This document shows positions 1 to 6,746 of a stretch of DNA of 9,237 bases, piece after piece; positions within the stretch are counted from its first letter, which is position 1; each line of letters starts with the position of its first letter. The stretch is taken from positions 1 to 9,237 of the forward strand of contig PAJW01000036.1 of assembly GCA_002710265.1 (NCBI GenBank), in the 5' to 3' direction. The notes beneath the pieces were generated by a model, which saw nothing but the letters and a program-made list of their open reading frames with translations, was not told where the DNA came from and did no database searches. The translations under genes were made by a program, and so were the position numbers. This DNA is from Gammaproteobacteria bacterium (GTDB lineage Bacteria > Pseudomonadota > Gammaproteobacteria > Magnimaribacterales > D2472).

Positions 1-36
1 AACGGCGCGGGGGTTCGATTCCCTCACCTTCCGCCA
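1..36 (+). tRNA. tRNA 3' end (partial), probably tRNA-Ser
   Basis: Only the 3' part is in the window. The T stem is bases 9-13 (GGGGG) paired with 21-25 (CCCTC, one G-U pair), closing the standard seven-base loop TTCGATT at 14-20. The 3' acceptor strand ACCTTCC (26-32) is followed by discriminator G at 33 and an encoded CCA at 34-36. G at the discriminator limits the choice mainly to Ser, Asp, Asn, Gln or Trp. Bases 4-8 (GGCGC) look like the 3' half of a long variable-arm stem, which favours serine (leucine has A there). The anticodon is upstream of the window, so the identity is an inference. tmRNA is unlikely because its 3' end normally finishes in ACCA. The gene faces the queF stop codon with one base between them. 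Confidence 0.8.
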
Positions 37-37
37 C

Positions 38-757
38 TTATTGATTAAATTCTCTAAAGTTTTTAAATAATTTTATTTTTTTATTTCCTCGTATAGGATT
101 TATATCAATTCCACCCCTCCTTTGAAATCTCCCACATACTTCTAAATGTTTTGGATTCAATTTCTGTTCTAGTTTTATATAAATCTCATCTATACATTTT
201 TCATGAAAACCACCATGTTCTTTAAAAGAAATTAAATATTTATTTATCCAACTAACCTCAATAGGTTTATCAGTGTAAATGTAGATGTTTGCAAAATCTG
301 GTTGTGAAGTTACAGGACAAATAGACCTAAAGCCATTAAATTTATACATGATGTTTGGTGTTGTAATTTTTTGCTTAACCTGATTTAAAGATTTATAAAT
401 AGGTTCATTATGAAAATTATTAATTAGCCTAACTTTGATTGGGTTTTTAATAACACTTTCTAAGTCCTTTGTTATTTTTTTTAATAATTCATGATTGTTC
501 ATAAAAGATTTTTTATAAAATTCATTTAGATATAGTTTCATTGATTTAGATTCAATTATGAGATTCGAATCGTATGAAATCTGAATCTCTAAAACCTTAA
601 GTTGAGGAATTTTATTTTTATCCAGATACATAAAATCATAGACATTCCATATATCAATTCCATGTTTAATAGAATCTCTATGCCTTTTAATAGGGTCGAG
701 AAGACTTTTGCCTTTTTTTATAATTTTATTTGTTTTACCTAAAACAGAAGTTTTCAC
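38..757 (-). CDS. queF: NADPH-dependent 7-cyano-7-deazaguanine reductase (QueF)
   Basis: Cytosolic enzyme reducing the nitrile preQ0 to the amine preQ1, the precursor inserted into tRNA on the way to queuosine. The protein is 239 residues and resembles the long two-domain E. coli type (282 residues), with a shorter N-terminus and middle. The NADPH-binding QueF motif ESKSMKLYLNEF is at residues 69-80. The catalytic domain shows Cys147, which forms the thioimide, in a CPVTSQPDF stretch, then Asp154, and His185-Glu186 in FHEKC. The C-terminal GRFQRRGGIDINP block (209-221) is typical. The start is GTG at 757-755: an in-frame stop lies seven codons upstream at 776-778 and the next ATG is codon 43, beyond conserved sequence. 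That GTG overlaps the yadH stop by 4 nt (GTGA), so translation is probably coupled. It is the last gene of the minus-strand cluster. Confidence 0.95.
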   Translation of the reverse strand: MKTSVLGKTNKIIKKGKSLLDPIKRHRDSIKHGIDIWNVYDFMYLDKNKIPQLKVLEIQISYDSNLIIESKSMKLYLNEFYKKSFMNNHELLKKITKDLESVIKNPIKVRLINNFHNEPIYKSLNQVKQKITTPNIMYKFNGFRSICPVTSQPDFANIYIYTDKPIEVSWINKYLISFKEHGGFHEKCIDEIYIKLEQKLNPKHLEVCGRFQRRGGIDINPIRGNKKIKLFKNFREFNQ

Positions 758-1539
758 TCTCTTATGCCAATCCCTTTATGAAGTAAATATAAGCAAGCTA
801 TTGTAAGAATAAATATAAATAGTCCAATCATTGAAAGAGAAAATGAAATTGATACATCACTTATACCAAGCATACCTTCTCTAAAGGTATTAACTACATA
901 TAGCATCGGATTAGCTAGTGAAATAGATCTCCACATTTCAGGAAGTATATTAATTGAATAAAAGACTCCTCCAAGATAAATTAATGGCGTTAAGACAAAA
1001 GTAGGAATAACTGAAATGTCATCAAAACTGTCAGCAAAAATAGCATTAATAAAGCCCATAAGAGCAAATAAAATGGCGGTTAGAAAAAGAACACATATTG
1101 TTAAAGGAAGGTTTGCAATACTGAAATCAGGATAAAAGAAAAGGCTTACACCATAGACAATAATACCAACCATTACACCCCTGCATACTCCGCCAAGTAT
1201 AAAACCTAATAATATAGTCCAGTTCGGCATTGGAGAGATAAGTAACTCTTCAATAGATTTTTGAAATTTCACACCATAAAATGAAGAGACTACATTTGCA
1301 TATGAATTTGTAATTACTGACATCATAATTAAACCTGGAATCATAAACTGCACATAATCAAAGCCATCCATTGATCCAATCCTTGGTCCTATCAATGAAC
1401 CAAAAATAACAAAGTATAAGGACATAGTTACTGCAGGCGGAACAAGTGTTTGAACCCATATTCTCATAAATCGTCTTATTTCTTTGGAGGTAAGCGTCCA
1501 TAAGGTTATAGCTATGTTTATTTTTTGTGGTTTTTCCAT
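754..1539 (-). CDS. yadH: ABC-2 type transport permease, YadH family
   Basis: Inner-membrane subunit of an ABC exporter, 261 residues against about 256 for E. coli YadH. The N-terminal stretch FMRIWVQTLVPP (24-35), the segment around PGLIMMSVITN (68-78), FQKSIEELLISP (92-103) and the block FDDISVIPTFVLTPLIYLGG (172-191) closely follow E. coli YadH as I recall it. About six hydrophobic segments are visible, as expected for the ABC-2 fold. The partner ATPase gene yadG lies just upstream with one base between its stop and this ATG, so the two almost certainly form one transporter. The substrate is unknown even in E. coli. The TGA stop overlaps the queF GTG start. No good Shine-Dalgarno site is seen, only a weak AAAG, so translation probably depends on reinitiation after yadG. 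Confidence 0.93.
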   Translation of the reverse strand: MEKPQKINIAITLWTLTSKEIRRFMRIWVQTLVPPAVTMSLYFVIFGSLIGPRIGSMDGFDYVQFMIPGLIMMSVITNSYANVVSSFYGVKFQKSIEELLISPMPNWTILLGFILGGVCRGVMVGIIVYGVSLFFYPDFSIANLPLTICVLFLTAILFALMGFINAIFADSFDDISVIPTFVLTPLIYLGGVFYSINILPEMWRSISLANPMLYVVNTFREGMLGISDVSISFSLSMIGLFIFILTIACLYLLHKGIGIRE

Positions 1540-1540
1540 A

Positions 1541-2452
1541 TTATTTCTTTATCATTTCGATAAATAATTCCTCTAACCTATTTGATTCGTTTCTCATTGA
1601 TTTAACTTTAATATTTAACTTGTTGAGTTCATTGAAGAGATTGTTTATTGAACTATCTTTATTAATTGCTGTTACTAATGTTAATGGGTCATCAAGTCTT
1701 AATGAATATTTATCAATAATAGGTGCTTCCTCAAGCGGGTCTTCTAAATCTAAAACAAAGCCTTGGACATCTAGTTTACTTAATAAATCCTTCATAGATG
1801 TATCAATTACGATTTGGCCTTGATCAATAATTCCAATATTCCTACATAACTGCTCTGCCTCTTCTAGATAATGAGTTGTAAGAATTATAGTTGTTCCATT
1901 AATATTGATTTCTTTTAAAAAAGTCCACATTTCTCTTCTCAGCTCAATATCAACTCCAGCTGTAGGTTCATCAAGAATTAAAAGCTTTGGTTCATGTATC
2001 AGAGCTTTTGCAATCATTAATCTTCTTTTGTAACCTCCTGAGAGTGTTCTAGCTTGATCATTTCGTTTATCCCATAAACTTAGTCTTTTTAACATGTTCT
2101 CAACTTTTGGTTTTGCTTCAGACTTTTTTATTCCATAAAATCCAGCTTGAGTAGTTACTATGTCTATTACTTTTTCAAACTGAGAAAAATTAATTTCCTG
2201 TGAAACAACTCCTAGCATTGATTTAGCAATTGCAACATTCTCATCAATATCTATACCAAATATTTTTACATTTCCATCAGTTTTAGTTACTAGTGTTCCT
2301 ATTATTCCAATTGTTGAAGATTTTCCAGCGCCGTTTGGGCCTAATAGAGCATAAAAATCTCCTTCATTTACTTTTAATGAAATTCCTTTTAAAGCCTCAG
2401 TTCCTCCTGAATATACTTTTTTTAGATTATTTATTTCTAATGCGTAACTCAT
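1541..2452 (-). CDS. yadG: ABC transporter ATP-binding protein, YadG family
   Basis: Cytosolic ATPase subunit driving the YadH permease, 303 residues and full length for the family. Motifs in order: Walker A GPNGAGKSS (38-46), Q-loop Gln85, ABC signature LSGGY (137-141), Walker B LLILDE (157-162, catalytic Glu162), D-loop GVD (166-168) and H-loop His194. All key residues are present, so it should be active. About 80 residues after the nucleotide-binding domain form the accessory C-terminal region usual for ABC-2 (DrrA/NatA/YadG-like) exporters. The ATG overlaps the TGA of the upstream permease gene as ATGA, and the stop is one base before yadH. I see no Shine-Dalgarno sequence, so coupling to the preceding gene is likely. 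Assignment to YadG rather than another DrrA-like ATPase rests mainly on the clear YadH partner. Confidence 0.93.
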   Translation of the reverse strand: MSYALEINNLKKVYSGGTEALKGISLKVNEGDFYALLGPNGAGKSSTIGIIGTLVTKTDGNVKIFGIDIDENVAIAKSMLGVVSQEINFSQFEKVIDIVTTQAGFYGIKKSEAKPKVENMLKRLSLWDKRNDQARTLSGGYKRRLMIAKALIHEPKLLILDEPTAGVDIELRREMWTFLKEININGTTIILTTHYLEEAEQLCRNIGIIDQGQIVIDTSMKDLLSKLDVQGFVLDLEDPLEEAPIIDKYSLRLDDPLTLVTAINKDSSINNLFNELNKLNIKVKSMRNESNRLEELFIEMIKK

Positions 2453-3816
2453 TTAAAAGTATTGTTATCTGTTTTTCCAACTACAAGAACACTTAAGACT
2501 AGGCCAATAATTAAACCTAGCCATACATATTCTCCTGAAAATGCTATTAATAACGATATAAATAAAGCTGAAGCCATTTCAGCGTTTGTTTTTGGTATTG
2601 CTAATGCAACATATGCACAGGCAAAACCAGTTAAAACAAGCGTTAAATTTAATGCTATATTCATCAAAGGTTCCATTAATGTTATAAAGGGCAATGTGAC
2701 ATAAAGAAAAGGAATTGCCATTAAATAGTATGAACCAAGACCATCGAATATTGATGGCATCTCTTTAGGTCCCTTCTTCCATCTTTCTGCAACTACAACA
2801 TGAACTCCAGTCCACAAAGCCCCTTGGGTTGGAAAATTAGGATTTACAATCAAGCCAATAAAATTTCTTATAGCAATAGACAAATGAAATCTATTTGAAT
2901 CAACTGATAAAGGTTCATCGGGTCTTTCCTTTTGAGCATCATTAAGAATCTCCTGACCAGTAATGACATCCCCAAATAAAATAATATATCCAATAATTAC
3001 AAGTGGTATTGCCTCTAGATACATAGTCGCGGATGGAAAACCTATTGATAAAGGTGATGTTCTTTCAAAAAGAGTAACAACATCTGGGAAAGCAAATCCC
3101 CATGTAACATCTAGTGTTGCTTCACCAACAAGATATGCGATGAATGCAGCTATAAGAAAACCAGGTAACAAGCCTAATGAACTAACTTTTTGAAAAAAAA
3201 TATTTTTTGCAGCTAATTTTTTAAAGGGATCAGAAAAAGTTGTAAGAATACAAAGCGCAATAGCCACAGTCATTGCAATAGGTTGTTCCATATATTTTGC
3301 ATCAAATTCTTTAAAGAAAACTTGATAAAAAGCTGCAACAGCAGCACCTAATATGATTCCTGATTTAAGTGCATTAGGTATATTACTAACTATCTTTTCA
3401 CTTAAACCAGTCATCCCTAAAAATGCTACTAGTAAAGTGAACTCAATACATATTGCTGCCATAAATTGAAACGTTTCAACTTGATATTCAGCCCCTGACG
3501 GTAAGTAATATCCCATAGTTGCGAAAACGCCTATTACTATTGGATAGGCAGGAGTAATCCAACCAGGAGCAAAAGGTACACCAAATATTATTGGCCCTGA
3601 AGCAATTAAAGTTCCAGAAATAAATGATAATGCAACACCCTCTTCAAATGATAAGCCCATACCCATTGCAATAGGAATTCCGGCAAAAGCAGTTGCTCCG
3701 GAAATAATGAGCCCCTGAAGGAATTCTGCAGTTCTGAATTTTATATGAACAAATGGAACTCTGAGTCTAAAGGGCCCCCACTTGATACCGTTAATTTTTA
3801 CTTTTTCAATATTCAT
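2449..3816 (-). CDS. polytopic membrane permease, NCS2/SulP-like, substrate unknown
   Basis: Integral membrane protein of 455 residues with roughly 11 to 14 hydrophobic segments. After a polar N-terminus (1-28) come Gly- and Pro-rich helices. Notable stretches are FGVPFAPGWITPAYP (78-92), the acidic FGDVITGQEI (281-290) in a late helix, a polar loop (291-310) and NPNFPTQGALWTG (325-337). Helix-breaking Pro/Gly motifs in the first half and a buried acidic residue in the second half recall the 7+7 inverted-repeat fold of the uracil/xanthine (NCS2) and SulP/SLC26 families. I do not recognise the exact family and cannot name a substrate. Both ends overlap neighbours by 4 nt (ATGA), with the VWA gene upstream and yadG downstream. 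That ties its expression to the MoxR/VWA pair. There is no Shine-Dalgarno site. Confidence 0.75.
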   Translation of the reverse strand: MNIEKVKINGIKWGPFRLRVPFVHIKFRTAEFLQGLIISGATAFAGIPIAMGMGLSFEEGVALSFISGTLIASGPIIFGVPFAPGWITPAYPIVIGVFATMGYYLPSGAEYQVETFQFMAAICIEFTLLVAFLGMTGLSEKIVSNIPNALKSGIILGAAVAAFYQVFFKEFDAKYMEQPIAMTVAIALCILTTFSDPFKKLAAKNIFFQKVSSLGLLPGFLIAAFIAYLVGEATLDVTWGFAFPDVVTLFERTSPLSIGFPSATMYLEAIPLVIIGYIILFGDVITGQEILNDAQKERPDEPLSVDSNRFHLSIAIRNFIGLIVNPNFPTQGALWTGVHVVVAERWKKGPKEMPSIFDGLGSYYLMAIPFLYVTLPFITLMEPLMNIALNLTLVLTGFACAYVALAIPKTNAEMASALFISLLIAFSGEYVWLGLIIGLVLSVLVVGKTDNNTFK

Positions 3817-4988
3817 TTTGATAGATTTGCCATTCCGTCTTCTAATCCTTTTAGTGTTAGTGGATACATTCTTTCATCAAATAGTTCCTTTAGAATACAT
3901 ATAGAAGATGTGTAATCCCAATGATCATCAGGCACTGGATTTAGCCAAGCCATATTTTCAAAATGATCTGAAAGTCTTTTAATCCATACATGTCCAGCTT
4001 CCTCATTCCAATGTTCAATACTTCCTCCGGCATTAGTTATCTCATATGGTGCCATTGTGGCATCCCCTACAACAATAATTTTATAATCTGATGAAAATTT
4101 ATTAATGATGTCCTGTACCAAGAACCTCTCTTGCGTTCTTCTTCTATTATCTTTCCAAACTGATTCATAAATACAATTATGAAAATAAAAATATTCTAAA
4201 TTTTTAAATTCAGTTTTTATTGCAGAAAAAAGCTCTTCACATAGTTTTACATATGGATCCATAGAACCACCAACATCAAACAAAACAATTACTTTTACAG
4301 AATTAAGTCTTTCAGGCACCATTTTTATATCTAAATAGCCAGCATTTTTAGCTGTAGATTTAATTGTGTCATCCATATCTAATTCTAAATCGTTTCCTTG
4401 ACGAGCAAATTTTCGTAATCTTCTTAAAGCCATTTTTATGTCTCTGGTACCAATAATTACAGAATCATCTAAATTTGCATATTGTCTTTGTTCCCAAACT
4501 TTAACCGCTTTTTTTTGCCCGCCTTCACCACCAACTCTAATACCCTCAGGATTTTGACCACCGTGTCCAAATGGCGATGTGCCATTTGTACCAACCCATT
4601 TATTACCTCCTTCATGACGATCTTTTTGTTCTTCAAGTCGTTTTTTAAACTCATCTAATAGCTTCTCTAATCCACCAAGACTCTTAATTTTTTTAAGTTC
4701 TTCTGGGTCCAGTTCTTTTTCAAAAGCTTTTCTTAACCAATCTTCTGGAATTAAGGCTTGAAAGATATCCTCTAGTTTTTCTATACCTTTGAAATAAATA
4801 TCAAAGGCTTTGTCAAATTTATCAAAGTGTTTTTCATCTTTTACGAGTATTGTTCTTGAGAGATAATAAAAATCATCCAAATCAGCGTATATGAGTTGAT
4901 TCTCTAGAGCTCCTAATAAATCTAATAACTCCCTAAGAGTGCATGGAACACCTGCTGATCTAATGGTTTGAAATAAATTTATTAGCAT
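3813..4988 (-). CDS. CoxE-like VWA domain protein, partner of MoxR ATPase
   Basis: Soluble protein of 391 residues with no signal peptide or membrane segment. Residues 1-120 are helical and charged. Residues 126-160 form a Gly-rich linker (HEGGN, FGHGGQNPEG, GGEGG). The C-terminal half is the von Willebrand A domain. Its metal site reads DVGGS (238-242), i.e. DxGxS rather than the usual DxSxS, followed by FHNCIYESVWKDNRRR (269-284) and GDATMAPYE (308-316). I recall this DVGGSMD form from the wider proteobacterial family (COG3825/CoxE-like), so it is probably a family trait, not decay. Proteins of this kind sit beside MoxR ATPases and are thought to help mature or insert metal into a client protein; the client here is unknown. 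The start overlaps the moxR stop by one base (TAATG), and the stop overlaps the permease ATG. Confidence 0.9.
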   Translation of the reverse strand: MLINLFQTIRSAGVPCTLRELLDLLGALENQLIYADLDDFYYLSRTILVKDEKHFDKFDKAFDIYFKGIEKLEDIFQALIPEDWLRKAFEKELDPEELKKIKSLGGLEKLLDEFKKRLEEQKDRHEGGNKWVGTNGTSPFGHGGQNPEGIRVGGEGGQKKAVKVWEQRQYANLDDSVIIGTRDIKMALRRLRKFARQGNDLELDMDDTIKSTAKNAGYLDIKMVPERLNSVKVIVLFDVGGSMDPYVKLCEELFSAIKTEFKNLEYFYFHNCIYESVWKDNRRRTQERFLVQDIINKFSSDYKIIVVGDATMAPYEITNAGGSIEHWNEEAGHVWIKRLSDHFENMAWLNPVPDDHWDYTSSICILKELFDERMYPLTLKGLEDGMANLSK

Positions 4989-5839
4989 TATTTAGAGTTT
5001 GCTTCTCTTCTAGACATAAAGGCTAACCTTTCGAGTAATTGAACATCTTGTTCATTTTTAAGAAGCGCTCCGTAAAGTGGAGGAATCGCTTTAGATGAAT
5101 CAGCATTTTTTAATATCTCATCTGGCATATCATCTGATAATAAAAGTTTTAACCAGTCAATTAATTCAGAAGTAGATGGTTTTTTCTTTAAGCCAGGTAT
5201 TTTTCTTAAATCAAAAAAAATCTCAAGCGCTTCCTTAACAAGTTTTTTCTTTATTTTTGGATAATGAACTGAAACTATTTGATTCATTGTGTCTCTATCA
5301 GGAAATTGAATATAGTGAAAAAAACATCTTCTTAAAAAAGCATCTGGTAATTCTTTTTCATTATTTGATGTCATTATTATCAATGGTCTGTGTTTTGCTT
5401 TTATAGTTTCACCTGTTTCATAACAATAGAATTCCATTCTATCTAGCTCCTGTAACAAGTCATTTGGAAATTCAATATCAGCCTTATCAATTTCATCAAT
5501 TAGCAAGACAACTTGTTTATTTGATGTAAAAGCCTCCCACAATTTTCCCTTTTTTATGTAATTTGATATATCTTTAACTCTTTCATCACCTAGCTGTGAA
5601 TCTCTTAATCTTGTTACAGCATCATATTCATACAATCCTTGAGATGCCTTCGTGGTTGACTTAATATGCCATTCAATAAGATCCATATTTAATGCGTTAG
5701 CTACCTCTATTGCTAATAATGTCTTACCTGTTCCAGGTTCTCCTTTGACAAGTAATGGTCTTTCTAGAGACTTAGCTGCATTTACTGCCATGCTCAAATC
5801 ATCTGTTGATATATAATTTTTTGTGCCTTTAAATTGCAT
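4988..5839 (-). CDS. MoxR-type AAA+ ATPase
   Basis: Cytosolic AAA+ ATPase of the MoxR group, 283 residues. Walker A is GEPGTGKT (33-40), Walker B VLLIDE (111-116), sensor 1 TSNN (157-160), the likely Arg finger lies in FLRRCFF (168-174), and a lid domain with sensor-2 region follows (about 215-230). MoxR proteins act with VWA-domain partners, which are encoded directly downstream here, in remodelling or cofactor insertion of target complexes. The start is well supported: AAGGAAG ends 4 nt before the ATG and is the only strong Shine-Dalgarno site I find in the cluster. That suggests this gene is translated at its own rate while the genes after it rely on coupling. The ATPase motifs look intact. 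The client cannot be told from the window, although the adjacent permease is a candidate. Confidence 0.93.
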   Translation of the reverse strand: MQFKGTKNYISTDDLSMAVNAAKSLERPLLVKGEPGTGKTLLAIEVANALNMDLIEWHIKSTTKASQGLYEYDAVTRLRDSQLGDERVKDISNYIKKGKLWEAFTSNKQVVLLIDEIDKADIEFPNDLLQELDRMEFYCYETGETIKAKHRPLIIMTSNNEKELPDAFLRRCFFHYIQFPDRDTMNQIVSVHYPKIKKKLVKEALEIFFDLRKIPGLKKKPSTSELIDWLKLLLSDDMPDEILKNADSSKAIPPLYGALLKNEQDVQLLERLAFMSRREANSK

Positions 5840-5843
5840 TTGT

Positions 5844-5850
5844 CTTCCTT
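5844..5850 (-). promoter_or_regulatory. Strong ribosome binding site of moxR
   Basis: On the minus strand this reads AAGGAAG, four bases before the moxR ATG. It overlaps the TAA stop codon of the thioesterase gene (5849-5851). Other genes of the cluster show only weak or no Shine-Dalgarno complement, so this site stands out and fixes the moxR start. Confidence 0.75.
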
Positions 5851-6697
5851 ATTTTGATAATTTTTCTTCTGACTTTAGTATTCTAGTTAGTTGACGGCTA
5901 GAAGCAACCAAGTTTCCATTTAAATCCCATAAATTACAATCCTGTTCAAAATAGCCTTTATTTATATCTGTTGCTATAAAGTCAGCATATATGTATTCAG
6001 TTGTTGGAAGCTGTCTTATATGGGTCGTTAATGTAATAGTAGGAACCCATCCGAGAGCTCCGTATTTATTACATACAACTGGAGGAAGAATGTCTGAATA
6101 AAAAGATAAACAATATTGATCAGGTAATCCTCCTTCCATTTTTAAATATGCACAACATCTAGCATCATATTTTGAATTATCTGATTCAATATCTCTTTTC
6201 CACCAAACATGATCAGGATGAATTGAACACTCTAGTTGATGAATGAATGATGGAGTAAAACCTTTGGTTATTTCATCATAGTTCAATGAAACATATTCGT
6301 CTTTATCTGTTTTGTTGATAATTTCCGAAATTGGTTTTTTCAATCCATCAAAACCCTTCATATGATGAAAATCAGAACATGTTCCTGTAAATGTAGTACA
6401 AATTCTATTATCTTGAATAAGCTTAACTATTCCAGATGAACTACCTTTACTTACTTTAAAAACATCAACTTCTAAAAAGATAGGCTTTGCTTCAATCCTA
6501 TCAAGATATTGAACAGATGAACTTATGGCTGTTGAATGCGGTAAAACATTTGTAAGTGCTTTATGCATTATCGCCATTAGATAACCGCCATGAGGAGTAT
6601 TACCAACAAAGTAATCTGTGTTTGGTTCAACTATAAAAGTATTTTTATCATCTTTCTCAATACTTATAGCATCTTGAAATTTTTGAAAATGATTCAT
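5849..6697 (-). CDS. acyl-CoA thioesterase family protein (double hotdog)
   Basis: Predicted cytosolic thioesterase hydrolysing an acyl-CoA, 282 residues, the size of double-hotdog TesB-like enzymes. The first hotdog carries NTPHGGYLMAIM (33-44), the central-helix signature of the 4HBT_3/TesB-like group. The second ends with WDLNGNLVASSRQL (257-270), the closing strand typical of the family. By position, Asp202 (SDILPP), a Thr near 222-225 and Gln269 could correspond to the Asp-Thr-Gln triad of TesB; this alignment is by eye and uncertain. Substrate chain length cannot be read from the sequence. It is the first gene of the minus-strand cluster and lies 9 nt before moxR. Its ATG lacks a Shine-Dalgarno site and sits close to possible promoter elements, so the leader may be very short. 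Confidence 0.82.
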   Translation of the reverse strand: MNHFQKFQDAISIEKDDKNTFIVEPNTDYFVGNTPHGGYLMAIMHKALTNVLPHSTAISSSVQYLDRIEAKPIFLEVDVFKVSKGSSSGIVKLIQDNRICTTFTGTCSDFHHMKGFDGLKKPISEIINKTDKDEYVSLNYDEITKGFTPSFIHQLECSIHPDHVWWKRDIESDNSKYDARCCAYLKMEGGLPDQYCLSFYSDILPPVVCNKYGALGWVPTITLTTHIRQLPTTEYIYADFIATDINKGYFEQDCNLWDLNGNLVASSRQLTRILKSEEKLSK

Positions 6698-6746
6698 GAT
6701 TATGTAATTCTAGTTCATAATTTATATTTTAAAAACATTTATAAAT
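6698..6746. promoter_or_regulatory. Divergent promoter region between thioesterase gene and tatD
   Basis: This 49 bp, almost purely A/T gap is the only divergent spacer in the window, so it should hold promoters for both the seven-gene minus-strand cluster and tatD. On the minus strand, TAGAAT (6707-6712) is one base off the -10 consensus and lies 9 nt before the thioesterase ATG. On the + strand, TATATT (6723-6728) lies 18 nt before the tatD ATG. Neither has a convincing -35 box at 16 to 18 bp. Both would give leaders of roughly 20 nt or less without Shine-Dalgarno sequence. That promoters exist here is likely from layout; the exact boxes are weak guesses. Confidence 0.45.

Noticed and set aside
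1..36. 3' end of tmRNA (ssrA), or an integration (att) site at the tRNA end
   Set aside because: The discriminator is G rather than the A of tmRNA ends. No integrase, phage gene or direct repeat of the tRNA end appears downstream.
73..92. T-rich run after the tRNA as an intrinsic terminator
   Set aside because: No G/C-containing hairpin precedes it, and it is the Lys/Phe-rich C-terminal coding end of queF.
1527..1823. Open frame of 98 codons on the + strand opposite the end of yadG
   Set aside because: It is antisense to strongly conserved yadG sequence, its product is low-complexity Ser/Leu, and no family is recognisable.
2293..3193. Three short + strand open frames (2293-2496, 2462-2704, 2963-3193)
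   Set aside because: They lie antisense to yadG and the permease gene, lack ribosome sites and resemble shadow translation of the real genes.
4469..4654. Second-frame minus-strand open reading of 61 codons inside the VWA gene
   Set aside because: It overlaps the Gly-rich linker of the VWA protein in another frame and has no recognisable motif.
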